Positions 23,812 to 31,564 of a stretch of 40,998 nucleotides of DNA are shown here, piece by piece. Both the position numbers and the translations under genes were made by a program. The stretch is from Paracoccaceae bacterium. Its GTDB lineage: Bacteria > Pseudomonadota > Alphaproteobacteria > Rhodobacterales > Rhodobacteraceae. A model generated the notes under the pieces. It did no database searches. It had not been told where the DNA came from and saw only the letters and a program-made list of their open reading frames with translations. The DNA is taken from assembly GCA_024636555.1 (NCBI GenBank), contig JAGXGW010000011.1, positions 1 to 40,998 on the forward strand. The letters run 5' to 3'. Position 1 is the stretch's first letter. Each line of letters begins with the position of its first letter.

Positions 23812-25182
23812 GTGAACAAAATAGAAACATCAGTAGATGAACATTTCGAAGTTGTGCAAGCACCTCAAATCGTCTCGGCCGAACTGGCGACTTCCGATGT
23901 CGGTTTGATTGATTTTGCAAGGAAAGCTGGAAAGAATATCTTCTCGGTCATCCCGGACGCAACGCGAACACAGAACTATCTGAGGGGTCCGGCCAATATC
24001 CATTATGTGTGCGATCCGGAAATGATCACCGAACTCCTCGCCGGTGTCGGGCGCAATTTTCCGAAGTCACAATTCACGCGGAACGTGATCGGTCCTGCGG
24101 TCGGTAACGGAATGATCCTCGCTGAAGGCGAGAAATGGCGCGCCCAGAGGCATCGATATGCGCCTCTTTTCGCCGCGCGGAACCTGCCGGTCCTGACAAG
24201 CCATTTCGCGGCGACAGGGGACGAACTGGCGGATTTCTTCGCCTTGGCCAACGGCGAGGTCGATGTTGCGGACGCCGCACAGGAAGCCACCCTGGCGAAT
24301 ATCTCGCGCGTCATGTTCTCGGGTAACGAGGCGGTGGCGAAGCGCGATATCCGCGACGGTATGCGGCGTTTCACTGATTACATCAGCTATATGTCGCTTT
24401 TCGATCTGATGGGACTGCCGAAATGGCTGCCGCGCCTTAAATGGCTCAGAAGCCGGAAGGTGATTACAGATGTCAGAAAGCTCACACGTGACGTTATTGA
24501 AAAGCGGCAATCGAAAAAGAACATCGAGGCGGAGGATTTTCTTGATTTGTTGATCGAAGCGCTCGAAACAGACCAAGAGGATATTGAAACGACAATCGAC
24601 AATCTTCTGACGTTTGTTGCGGCTGGCTATGAAACATCGGCAAATACAATTGCCTGGGGGCTTTATCTCCTGGCTGTATTCCCCGATGTTCAAGAAAGAA
24701 TTCGTCAGGAGATTTTGATTGCTTCTTCCGATGGGCCCATAAAATTCGAAGTGCTTCCGCAATTGCCGCTTTTGCAGGCGCATGTCAAGGAGACCCTCCG
24801 CCTATATCCCGCAGGTGCGCTTTTTGCTCGTGATGCGACGGAAACAACCGATATCAATGGTATTACCTTCAAGAAGGGTGATGTGATCATGTTTCCAGTC
24901 TATTCTTTGCACCGCAATGAGTTGTTATGGGATAAACCGGATGAATATAGTATAGAGCGTTTTATCAACAAGAAATATAAGCGAGGGCAATACATTCCCT
25001 TTGGTGACGGGCCGCGAATCTGTATTGGGGCGCAATATGCAGAAACCGAGATCATGGTGCTGCTCGCCTCTGTGTTGCGGAAAGTTTCATTCACGCTGAC
25101 AGAGCATCCTGTCGCGCCGCCCAATCTTACCTTCACGATGCGGCCGGGCGGACCGATCATTTTGAACGCAAGACGGGTCTGA
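23812..25182 (+). CDS. Cytochrome P450
   Basis: The 456-residue monooxygenase is predicted soluble. AAGYETSANT (from 270) is the I-helix oxygen-activation motif with Thr275. ETLRLYP (327-333) is the K-helix ExxR. IPFGDGPRICIGAQ carries the heme-ligand Cys404. The GTG at 23812 has GAGG eight bases upstream; a TTG at 23794 and a GTG at 23806 are alternatives. No ferredoxin or reductase gene is adjacent, so redox partners must come from elsewhere. Upstream and in its second half the DNA is clearly more AT-rich than the neighbours, with codons such as ATA and AGA, suggesting acquisition. An SRPBCC gene follows about 400 bases later. Confidence 0.92.
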   Translation: MNKIETSVDEHFEVVQAPQIVSAELATSDVGLIDFARKAGKNIFSVIPDATRTQNYLRGPANIHYVCDPEMITELLAGVGRNFPKSQFTRNVIGPAVGNGMILAEGEKWRAQRHRYAPLFAARNLPVLTSHFAATGDELADFFALANGEVDVADAAQEATLANISRVMFSGNEAVAKRDIRDGMRRFTDYISYMSLFDLMGLPKWLPRLKWLRSRKVITDVRKLTRDVIEKRQSKKNIEAEDFLDLLIEALETDQEDIETTIDNLLTFVAAGYETSANTIAWGLYLLAVFPDVQERIRQEILIASSDGPIKFEVLPQLPLLQAHVKETLRLYPAGALFARDATETTDINGITFKKGDVIMFPVYSLHRNELLWDKPDEYSIERFINKKYKRGQYIPFGDGPRICIGAQYAETEIMVLLASVLRKVSFTLTEHPVAPPNLTFTMRPGGPIILNARRV

Positions 25183-25578
25183 TTTTTGGTCAAGGCTGGC
25201 GGCACGCATCCGGTTCCTCCTGGCGTTCGAGCGACACCCAAGCGCCGCCAGAACGTGCTCTCATGGCATTTTTCGTGCTGAACCGAGTTGTCAAAATGCA
25301 AAAGCACAGTGGGCGAATCGCAGGGAGCGGAGACGGATTCGTGATGAACCCTTATGGCACGACCCCGGGGTGAACCGGTGTCTGTTGGCAAGCATTTAAA
25401 CCTTAGGCTGTGATCCTATGGTGTGCGTGGCAATGGACCGATTATTTGCCGGATTTAGCCTCTTTCTTGCCTCAATAGAGCATTAGAAAAACACCTACAA
25501 AGGGCCTGTTGAACGTGGTGCTGCCGTGCGCGTTCCAGCCATGGTGCTTACTTGATGAATTTATACAGGAAATTAAAT
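25183..25578. other. Gene-free gap between P450 and SRPBCC genes
   Basis: No convincing gene is visible on either strand in these roughly 400 bases. A minus-strand frame around 25200-25390 stays open (including TFWRRLGVARTPGGTG) but has no recognisable domain and no ribosome binding site. A promoter for the SRPBCC gene is likely between 25400 and 25560, where AT content rises. Confidence 0.4.
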
Positions 25579-26076
25579 ATGTCGGCTGAGCTTATCGTGA
25601 CCGCACATTACAATCACTCCCCCGATGCATTGTTCGAGCGCGCCAGCAATTTTGGCGATTTGATCGAGGCGACGCGCAAGATTTCAACATATTCAGGACT
25701 TGACGCTGTCCCGATGGAAGAAGGGAAAACCTACACGACGGATGTGAAGGTGTTTGGTATTCTGAAATCCGCCGGATACAGAATAATGGTCAACAGACTT
25801 TGTTCCAATACGAGATTGATGGAAAGTTATGAAAACGGTGACGCTATTAATCTTTGGTGGCACCGTCTCCAGATAAAGCCGACCGACACAGGATCGATGT
25901 GGATAGACCATGTGATCATTGATGCAGGTCTGAAAACGCCGTTCATTTCGCGCTATGCCAAATACATGTACCAACATCGACATAAATCGCGGCAAGGTAC
26001 CGATATAAAAGCTGTGTTGCGCAGACCATATCGCCACGTCGAGGTGGCACGGCCAAATTTCTATCCGGCCGAATAA
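25579..26076 (+). CDS. SRPBCC (START-like) superfamily protein
   Basis: The 165-residue protein starts at ATG 25579 with AGGA eight bases upstream. The pattern TAHYNHSPDALFERASNFGD, then WWHRLQIKPTDTGSMWIDHV, then a C-terminal helix is that of small lipid- or polyketide-binding SRPBCC proteins. No catalytic residues can be assigned. The C-terminus is basic (MYQHRHKSRQGTDIKAVLRR). With the P450 it may form an oxidation module for a hydrophobic substrate, but they are not tightly linked. An earlier ATG at 25552 adds MMNLYRKLN. Confidence 0.55.
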   Translation: MSAELIVTAHYNHSPDALFERASNFGDLIEATRKISTYSGLDAVPMEEGKTYTTDVKVFGILKSAGYRIMVNRLCSNTRLMESYENGDAINLWWHRLQIKPTDTGSMWIDHVIIDAGLKTPFISRYAKYMYQHRHKSRQGTDIKAVLRRPYRHVEVARPNFYPAE

Positions 26077-26156
26077 AACCGAATCCGCGCCACTGGCCTG
26101 AAGTCGTCAGAATAATCCGCCAGCGTAGGGCAGGGGTGCTGCTCCCCCCCGATCTG

Positions 26157-26681
26157 TTATTCGATGGCCGCGCAGGCAATGCGGTTACCCGCCTCACCGG
26201 ATGGCTGGCTTTGATAGTCGTCAGTCCCGGCGTGGATGATCAGCGTTCTGCCGCCGATGTCTGTATCGCCGTCCTCAAGGATGACAAAGGTGTTCAGGGT
26301 CTGCGCCCGCAGCACACCGCTTTCCGGCACATATTGGTTCGGCATATCGCCTGCATGCGGGCCGCCCTCGGGCATAAATCCGTGCTCTGCGCCTGCAGGG
26401 TCAAAGTGGCCTCCGGCGGATTGGAATCCGTCCGCGTGATCGCAGGTGCCGTTTTCATGGATGTGGAACGCAACCCAGCTGTTCGCGGGAAGTCCCTGCA
26501 CTTCGATCTCGATCAGAACGCCTGAATCTGTCTGGCCCAAACTGGCGCTGCCCGTGGGCTGGCCGTCGCCATCAACGAAAGACGCAGAGAGCAGCGCGCC
26601 GTTCTGCGCGGTCTGTTCGGTCTGTGCCACGGCTGCGCTTGCAAGCGAGAGCGCGGCGAGCGTTGCGAAAAATCTGGTCAT
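26157..26681 (-). CDS. sodC: Periplasmic Cu/Zn superoxide dismutase
   Basis: The 174-residue protein carries a signal peptide (MTRFFATLAALSLASAAVA, cleavage before QTEQ). Metal ligands are in VAFHIHENGTCDH (copper) and SAGGHFDPAGAEHG (bridging and zinc). The C-terminal AGNRIACAAIE with its cysteine pairs with the cysteine of NGTCDH as the family's disulfide. It dismutates superoxide in the periplasm. A GGAAC-N16-AGTT element stands about 49 bases upstream, divergent from the DUF892 gene's own GGAAC element, so both may respond to the neighbouring ECF sigma factor. Confidence 0.92.
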   Translation of the reverse strand: MTRFFATLAALSLASAAVAQTEQTAQNGALLSASFVDGDGQPTGSASLGQTDSGVLIEIEVQGLPANSWVAFHIHENGTCDHADGFQSAGGHFDPAGAEHGFMPEGGPHAGDMPNQYVPESGVLRAQTLNTFVILEDGDTDIGGRTLIIHAGTDDYQSQPSGEAGNRIACAAIE

Positions 26682-26729
26682 GCGTGTGGTCCTCTCAAAG
26701 GGGGCATAAGGTCTGACTTGTCGCGGTTA

Positions 26730-26754
26730 AACTGTTGCGCACCGCCAAGGTTCC
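26730..26754 (-). promoter_or_regulatory. GGAAC-N16-AGTT promoter-like element (sodC)
   Basis: On the minus strand GGAAC (26754-26750), 16 bases, then AGTT (26733-26730), about 49 bases before the sodC start. One -10 base differs from the EcfG consensus. It lies back to back with the DUF892 promoter. Confidence 0.45.
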
Positions 26755-26790
26755 AATCTGTTTTCCGGCGGCACACCGGGGTCGCCCGGT

Positions 26791-26815
26791 GGAACCTAGA
26801 AGGTCTGCAGACGTT
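26791..26815 (+). promoter_or_regulatory. GGAAC-N16-CGTT promoter (DUF892 gene)
   Basis: GGAAC at 26791-26795, a 16-base spacer and CGTT at 26812-26815 are an exact EcfG-type promoter, 56 bases before the ATG at 26872. Confidence 0.6.
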
Positions 26816-26871
26816 GTTGATGCAGCGGATCACAGGATGATCTGGGAAAGACTTCAATGTAGGAGCCGAAC

Positions 26872-27360
26872 ATGAACACTCTCAAAGACATTTATCTCGA
26901 CCAACTGATGGACCTTTACAGCGCCAATAAGCAGGCGAAGGAGGCAACACGTCAGATGGCGGAAGCGGCCACCAATGACGGGCTGCGCAACGCGCTCAAG
27001 GCGGGTGTGGATGGCATCGAGGATGGCAACAGGCATCTTGAGAAGATGATCACCGGGCATGGCAAGGAGGCCAGTGGCGAGCATTGCAAAGGCATGGAAG
27101 GTCTTGTGCGCGAAGCCCGTGCCCATGCGATCAAAGAGGATTTCACCGACGATGCCCTGCGCGACGCGGTGATCGTGACCCAGTACCAGCGCATGGCCCA
27201 CTACGCGATCGCGGGCTATGGCTGTGTGGCGGCCTTTGCTAAGCAACTCGGGCTGGATGATGAGGCCAAAACGCTGAAAGGCATGCTGGAAGCCGCCTAT
27301 TCCGGCGATAACACGATGACCGATCTGGCCGAAAACCAGATCAACCAGGCAGCCGCCTGA
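26872..27360 (+). CDS. DUF892 (YciE/YciF-like) ferritin-fold stress protein
   Basis: The 162-residue all-helical protein starts MNTLKDIYLDQLMDLYSANK, the conserved start of DUF892 proteins, and continues with HLEKMITGHGKE, DALRDAVIVTQYQRMAHYAI and AFAKQLGLDDEAKTLKGML. The family has a ferritin-like four-helix fold with a diiron-type site (Glu/His pairs such as EDGNRHLE and QYQRMAHYAI) and is induced by general or osmotic stress in several bacteria. It has a perfect EcfG-type promoter upstream and a strong terminator after it, so it is monocistronic. Confidence 0.88.
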   Translation: MNTLKDIYLDQLMDLYSANKQAKEATRQMAEAATNDGLRNALKAGVDGIEDGNRHLEKMITGHGKEASGEHCKGMEGLVREARAHAIKEDFTDDALRDAVIVTQYQRMAHYAIAGYGCVAAFAKQLGLDDEAKTLKGMLEAAYSGDNTMTDLAENQINQAAA

Positions 27361-27393
27361 TCGACTTACCGGACGGCGACTTGCAGACAGTTC

Positions 27394-27422
27394 ACAGGCG
27401 GGTGCTCAAAGCGCCCGCCTGT
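27394..27422 (+). terminator. Terminator-like hairpin after DUF892 gene
   Basis: ACAGGCGGG and CCCGCCTGT pair perfectly and the stem extends inward by about three more pairs (one wobble) around TCAAA. It is 34 bases past the stop. The T-run is weak. Confidence 0.65.
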
Positions 27423-27485
27423 CTCATATCGGGCGGTTTCGACGCTCGTAAAGCCCGCGAACCCGGCCCCCCATCCCGGCGCGCA

Positions 27486-27516
27486 TGATCAGCCGGTTTC
27501 CGCTGCAAGCTGATCA
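27486..27516. promoter_or_regulatory. TGATCAGC/GCTGATCA inverted repeat before the PRC-barrel gene
   Basis: Two perfect 8-base arms separated by 15 bases end six bases before the GGAAC element of the next gene. The position immediately upstream of a -35 suits a regulator binding site; a hairpin is the alternative. Confidence 0.4.
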
Positions 27517-27521
27517 CGGGC

Positions 27522-27547
27522 GGAACATTTACGGCCCCGCATCGGTT
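27522..27547 (+). promoter_or_regulatory. GGAAC-N17-GGTT promoter-like element (PRC-barrel gene)
   Basis: GGAAC at 27522-27526, 17 bases, GGTT at 27544-27547, about 30 bases before the ATG at 27577. It has the same -10 variant as the element before the small acidic protein gene. Confidence 0.5.
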
Positions 27548-27576
27548 TGTTCTTCACATGACATGAGGAGAGAAAC

Positions 27577-27963
27577 ATGAACGATCGCGACACCATGAGA
27601 ACCACCGATACAACGGTAAACGAGACCCAGCGTCTGATCGCGTCGGACAAGGTTGAAGGCACCGCCGTCTACAATCAGAACGGCGAGCACATCGGAGACG
27701 TGTATAACTTCATGGTCGACAAGCAGTCGGGGAAGGTGGCCTACGCCGTCATGTCCTTTGGCGGCTTTCTTGGCATCGGCGAGCGTTACCATACGCTGCC
27801 TTGGGACACGCTCAACTATGACCCGAGCCATGGCGGCTATGTCGTCAACCTGACGCGCGAAGAACTTGAGGGCGCCCCGCATCACGCGCGCGACGAAGAC
27901 CCGTGGGCTGACCCGGATTACGGGCGCCGGGTGTATGGCTACTATGGCCTGCCTTACGTCTGA
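27577..27963 (+). CDS. PRC-barrel domain protein
   Basis: The 128-residue protein has a PRC-barrel domain at about residues 25-90: KVEGTAVYNQNGEHIGDVYN, VDKQSGKVAYAVMSFGGFLG and ERYHTLPWDTLNYDP. Single PRC-barrel proteins of this form are common in alphaproteobacteria and often stress induced; they are thought to be protein-interaction or RNA-associated modules. The start has GAGGAGAG upstream. A GGAAC element in front ties it to the local stress group. Its tail is Tyr/Asp rich (DPDYGRRVYGYYGLPYV). Confidence 0.88.
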   Translation: MNDRDTMRTTDTTVNETQRLIASDKVEGTAVYNQNGEHIGDVYNFMVDKQSGKVAYAVMSFGGFLGIGERYHTLPWDTLNYDPSHGGYVVNLTREELEGAPHHARDEDPWADPDYGRRVYGYYGLPYV

Positions 27964-27986
27964 TCATTCGACGTCTGACCATCGGG

Positions 27987-28011
27987 ATGGCGGTGCAAAG
28001 CGCGCCGCCAT
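27987..28011 (+). terminator. Terminator hairpin after PRC-barrel gene
   Basis: ATGGCGGTGC and GCGCCGCCAT form a 10-base stem (one wobble) around AAAGC, followed by TCTTTATTCC, 24 bases beyond the stop. It may also serve the converging enoyl-CoA hydratase operon. Confidence 0.65.
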
Positions 28012-28080
28012 TCTTTATTCCGTGCCTTCGGGTCTGCAACAGGCGATGGTCAACGACTGACCGTTGCGCCACATCCGCCG

Positions 28081-28881
28081 CTACCGGCCTTTGAAGGTGG
28101 GCTTGCGCTTGTCCAGCATCGCCGCCAGCGCCTCGGCATGGTCTCCGGTGGCATGGGCCAAGGCCTGAAACGCCGCCGAGAGTTCCAGAAACTGGTCCAG
28201 CCGTTGCGTCGTGGATTCGCGCAACAACCGCTTTGTCAGCCGTACCGCATCGGTCGGATTGACCGCGATCCGCAAAGCCAGCGCATGGGCCGCCTCCATC
28301 AGTTCCGCATCCGGCACGACTTTCGAGACCAGCCCGATGGCGCGCGCCTCCTGCGCGTCGACAGGATCGCCGGTCAGCGCCATCTCGCAGGCTTTGGAGA
28401 ATCCAACGACACGCGGCAACAGCCATGCGCCGCCGTCACCGGGCACGATCCCCAGTTTGACAAAGCTCTCCGCAAAGAGCGCGCTTTCGCCGGCGATCCG
28501 CAGATCACACATCAGCGACAGATCGCAGCCCGCGCCGATGGCAGGCCCGTTGACCGCCGCGATCACCGGAATATCCAGCGCCTCGAACGCCAGCGGCAGG
28601 CGCTGGATGCCTTGGCGGTAGTTCACCCGTGTGCGGGCAGGCAGGCTGGCGGCCAAACCCTGATCCTTGCCCATCTTCTTGATGTTTCCGCCCGAGGAAA
28701 ACGCCTTGCCGTTGCCCGTCAGGATGATGACCCGCCCGTCCGGATCGGCATTGGCCGCGACGAGCGCCTCGAGCAGCGCCTCGACCATCGGCAGGTCCGA
28801 TATGGCGTTGCGGGTGTCGGGATCGTTCAGCGTCAGCGTGATGATGCCGTTGGCGTCTTTACTGGTGGTGACAAGGGTCAT
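28081..28881 (-). CDS. Enoyl-CoA hydratase/isomerase family protein
   Basis: The 266-residue crotonase-fold enzyme shows GNGKAFSSGGNIKKMG and NGPAIGAGCDLSLMCDLRIA (oxyanion-hole glycines), then FVKLGIVPGDGGAWLLPRVV. The last segment has Asp in place of the second catalytic glutamate of canonical hydratases (GxxPxxGG), common in variant family members, so isomerase or other activity is possible. GGAGAG precedes the start. It is the last gene of a three-gene operon with two acyl-CoA dehydrogenase subunits, so it probably hydrates their unsaturated acyl-CoA product. Confidence 0.87.
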   Translation of the reverse strand: MTLVTTSKDANGIITLTLNDPDTRNAISDLPMVEALLEALVAANADPDGRVIILTGNGKAFSSGGNIKKMGKDQGLAASLPARTRVNYRQGIQRLPLAFEALDIPVIAAVNGPAIGAGCDLSLMCDLRIAGESALFAESFVKLGIVPGDGGAWLLPRVVGFSKACEMALTGDPVDAQEARAIGLVSKVVPDAELMEAAHALALRIAVNPTDAVRLTKRLLRESTTQRLDQFLELSAAFQALAHATGDHAEALAAMLDKRKPTFKGR

Positions 28882-28913
28882 GTTTCTCTCCGTTGATGTC
28901 AGGGCAGGCAGCG

Positions 28914-30062
28914 TCAGCGCAGGCCAAGGCCGCGCGCGATGATGCCGCGCAGGATTTCGCGGGTGCCGCCGCGCAGGGAAAATGTCGGCGCGGCCAGCAG
29001 AGTACGGGCAAACACCTGCGCGAAGGTCTGGTGATCGTCATGCGCGGGCGCGGTCGCGGCAAGGGTGCGGGCGATCTCGGGGATTTCCTGCTCCAGCAGC
29101 GCGCCCAGTTCCTTGACGATGGTGGCCTGCAACATCGGGTTCTCGTTGCGCGCAAGCATCCCGGCCACAGATTGCGACATATGCCGCAGCACCATCAGGT
29201 GCGCTGTCAGCCGCCCGATGGAGCGCCGCGCCGCACCTTCGGGAGCCTCGCCCAGAATGCGGATCAGTTGGGTCAACAGGGTGAAGGACGACAAGAACCG
29301 CTCGGGCCCGCTGCGCTCGAAGGCCAGTTCGCTTGTCACCTGCGCCCAGCCGTCACCCATTTGGCCGATCAGCGCGTCCTTGGGCAGCACCACATCGCGG
29401 AACGAAACCTCGTTGAAATGGTGCTCGCCCGCCATGTCCAGTATCGGGCTGATGGTGATGCCCGGTGTGGTCAGATCGACCAGAAGCTGGCTTGTCCCGC
29501 CATGCCGGTCCTCGGACTGGCTCGTGCGGCAGAACAGGATCATGTAATGCGACTTGTGCGCGTAGGTGGTCCAGAGCTTGGTGCCGTTGACGACAAACCC
29601 CTCCGCGACAGGCTCGGCCCGCGTCCGCGCGGCGGCCAGATCCGATCCGCTGTCAGGCTCGGACATGCCGATACAGAAAAAACAGGTGCCAGCCGCGATG
29701 CGGGGCAGGATCATCTCGCGCTGCGCCGCGGTGCCGTATTTCAGCAGCGTTGGCGCGCTTTGGCGGTCTGAAATCCAGTGTGCCGCCACAGGCGCACCTG
29801 CTGCCAGCAACTCCTCCAGCACGACATAGCGTTCCAGATCGGAGCGTTCATGCCCGCCGTATTTTTTCGGCATGGTCATGCCCAGCCAGCCCCGCTCCCC
29901 AAGCTTTTGCGAGAAGGCGGCATCAAAACCTGTCCAAGACCGCGCCCGCGCGTAAGGGGAATAGGCGGGGCCAAGCGTCTCGCGCAGAAAGGCCCGCACC
30001 TGGGCGCGCAGTTCGGGAAAGGCGATCTCGGCGGGCGGGGGAGGGAAATGGATGGCACTCAT
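28914..30062 (-). CDS. Acyl-CoA dehydrogenase, subunit 1
   Basis: The 382-residue flavoprotein has CFFCIGMSEPDSGSDLA and WTTYAHKSHYMILFCRTSQ (FAD and substrate segments) and ends with SLRGGTREILRGIIARGLG. At the position where MCAD-type enzymes have the catalytic glutamate (YEGT) it reads RGGT. The base must therefore lie elsewhere, or the active site is split, as in heterodimeric dehydrogenases of sterol-type substrates. It overlaps the second dehydrogenase gene by 4 bases, so an unequal alpha/beta pair is likely. Confidence 0.87.
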   Translation of the reverse strand: MSAIHFPPPPAEIAFPELRAQVRAFLRETLGPAYSPYARARSWTGFDAAFSQKLGERGWLGMTMPKKYGGHERSDLERYVVLEELLAAGAPVAAHWISDRQSAPTLLKYGTAAQREMILPRIAAGTCFFCIGMSEPDSGSDLAAARTRAEPVAEGFVVNGTKLWTTYAHKSHYMILFCRTSQSEDRHGGTSQLLVDLTTPGITISPILDMAGEHHFNEVSFRDVVLPKDALIGQMGDGWAQVTSELAFERSGPERFLSSFTLLTQLIRILGEAPEGAARRSIGRLTAHLMVLRHMSQSVAGMLARNENPMLQATIVKELGALLEQEIPEIARTLAATAPAHDDHQTFAQVFARTLLAAPTFSLRGGTREILRGIIARGLGLR

Positions 30063-31147
30063 GTCAGGTCTCCTTCGACACCTGTCAGATAGGGCCAGTA
30101 GCCCGCATGTCCGCGCCGGAGCGTCTCTGCGCCGAGATGATCGGCCCAGTCGGTTTCAGAGCCGTGCTCGTCGCGCCATGCCCACAGCCGTGTCGTCAAC
30201 GGATGCAGCGCATATTCGCGGGTCACACCGATGGCCCCGTGCACCTGATGCGCGAGCGGGGCGCACAGGCTGGCGGCCTCTCCGGCCCGCAACTTGGCCG
30301 CCGCGACCTGCCGCAGGAACCGCGCCGGATCGCTCAGGACTTGAGGAAGGGCGGCAGCGGCCATATCGGCACCCGCCCGCGCGGCGGCCGTATTCGTGGC
30401 CATGATGGCGATATTGTGCTGGATCGCCTGAAATTTTGCCAGCGGACGGCCAAACTGCACCCGCTCGTTCACATAGGCAATGCAGCGCGTCAGAACACCT
30501 TCCAGCGCGCCTGCAAGCGCCTGTGCGCGGATCAGGGCACCCAGCCCGTTGATCAGATCGGGGCTGAAGCTGCTGTCTGCCGTGTCGCAACCGTCAACGA
30601 CAAGATCGAAATGCAACGTATCGCGCGGCTCGCCCGCAAGGTTGCGGCCCTCAGCGGTCTGCCAGCCGCCCGCCACGCGCGCAATCCGGCCAGAAGCATC
30701 GCAGATCACCACCGTTTGCAGATTGCGCCCGAAAGGCACATCGGCCGCCGATCCGCTCAGCCGCCAACCGTCTCCGTCGCGGTTGATCCCGACCCCTGTC
30801 ACCAGCGCTGCCGGCCCCTCAGCCAAGGCAAGCCCGGCCTGCGCCAGAACAAGGTTCGCCAGCATCGTCTCACCCAGCGGAAGCGGCAGGGCATGGGCCG
30901 CAGCTTGCCGGACCAGACCCAGTGCTGTCAGCGGATCGAGGCCAAAACCGCCCGCCTCTTCCTCCAGCAGGGCAAGCGGAAAGCCAAGCTCCTCGACGGC
31001 CCGCCACAGGGGCGCATCCCAAGGCACAGCCCCGTCACCGGGATGCTTCGGGATGGCGGCAAAAGCCTGCGCCGCCAGATCCGAAAACAGCCTCTCTGCC
31101 GTGTCGGCAATCATCGCCGTCATTGAATCGCTTGTCGTGTCGGACAT
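30059..31147 (-). CDS. Acyl-CoA dehydrogenase, subunit 2
   Basis: This 362-residue protein is a more divergent acyl-CoA dehydrogenase. The N-terminal part is recognisable by LWRAVEELGFPLALLEEEAG. The C-terminal part has CIAYVNERVQFGRPLAKFQA and QVHGAIGVTREYALH, the FAD-binding end of the family. The middle is short and poorly conserved. It leads the operon and overlaps the next dehydrogenase gene, suggesting an obligate heteromer oxidising an unusual acyl-CoA such as a branched or cyclic side chain. Ligand identity cannot be inferred. Confidence 0.85.
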   Translation of the reverse strand: MSDTTSDSMTAMIADTAERLFSDLAAQAFAAIPKHPGDGAVPWDAPLWRAVEELGFPLALLEEEAGGFGLDPLTALGLVRQAAAHALPLPLGETMLANLVLAQAGLALAEGPAALVTGVGINRDGDGWRLSGSAADVPFGRNLQTVVICDASGRIARVAGGWQTAEGRNLAGEPRDTLHFDLVVDGCDTADSSFSPDLINGLGALIRAQALAGALEGVLTRCIAYVNERVQFGRPLAKFQAIQHNIAIMATNTAAARAGADMAAAALPQVLSDPARFLRQVAAAKLRAGEAASLCAPLAHQVHGAIGVTREYALHPLTTRLWAWRDEHGSETDWADHLGAETLRRGHAGYWPYLTGVEGDLT

Positions 31148-31564
31148 TTCCGCTCCATCTGCCGCCGCCGATCTGCTTCAGGGCAGCAACGTTCATCCTC
31201 AATCAACAATTTCATCTGTTGAAACGTGAAACCATACGATCCAGCTTGATGACAAGCATGAGGACAGGAGCCTGTCAAACGACAAATCCGCTCCTGCAAA
31301 GGCCGTTCTCGCCACACTGGCGGAACGCCCGCTACCCCAGGATGGAATGGTGGCGGACTGGCAAGTATCTGGTCCCGTCTGCGCATGCATAGCCCCTTGC
31401 CAAAGGTGTTGCCTGCAAAAATCGCGTTTCAGCGCAGACGTTTGACATTAGTTAGATAGCAAATAATATGTTGCCTCACGAACAAGCTTCTGCCGGAATG
31501 CCGTTCCGGCTCATCCCCCCAGTATCTTGCGGTCGCGCGCATGATCCTTTTGCGAGAATGTCCG
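31148..31564. other. Divergent intergenic region
   Basis: These 417 bases separate the dehydrogenase operon from the rightward membrane-protein gene. I see no convincing gene. The stretch 31430-31480 is AT-rich and could hold the promoter of the membrane-protein gene. A palindrome lies at 31203-31222. Confidence 0.5.
31203..31222. promoter_or_regulatory. TCAACA-N8-TGTTGA palindrome upstream of the dehydrogenase operon
   Basis: Two perfect 6-base arms with 8 bases between lie 56 bases before the start of the first dehydrogenase gene. Acyl-CoA operons are often controlled by TetR-type repressors binding such sites; no regulator gene is adjacent. Confidence 0.35.
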
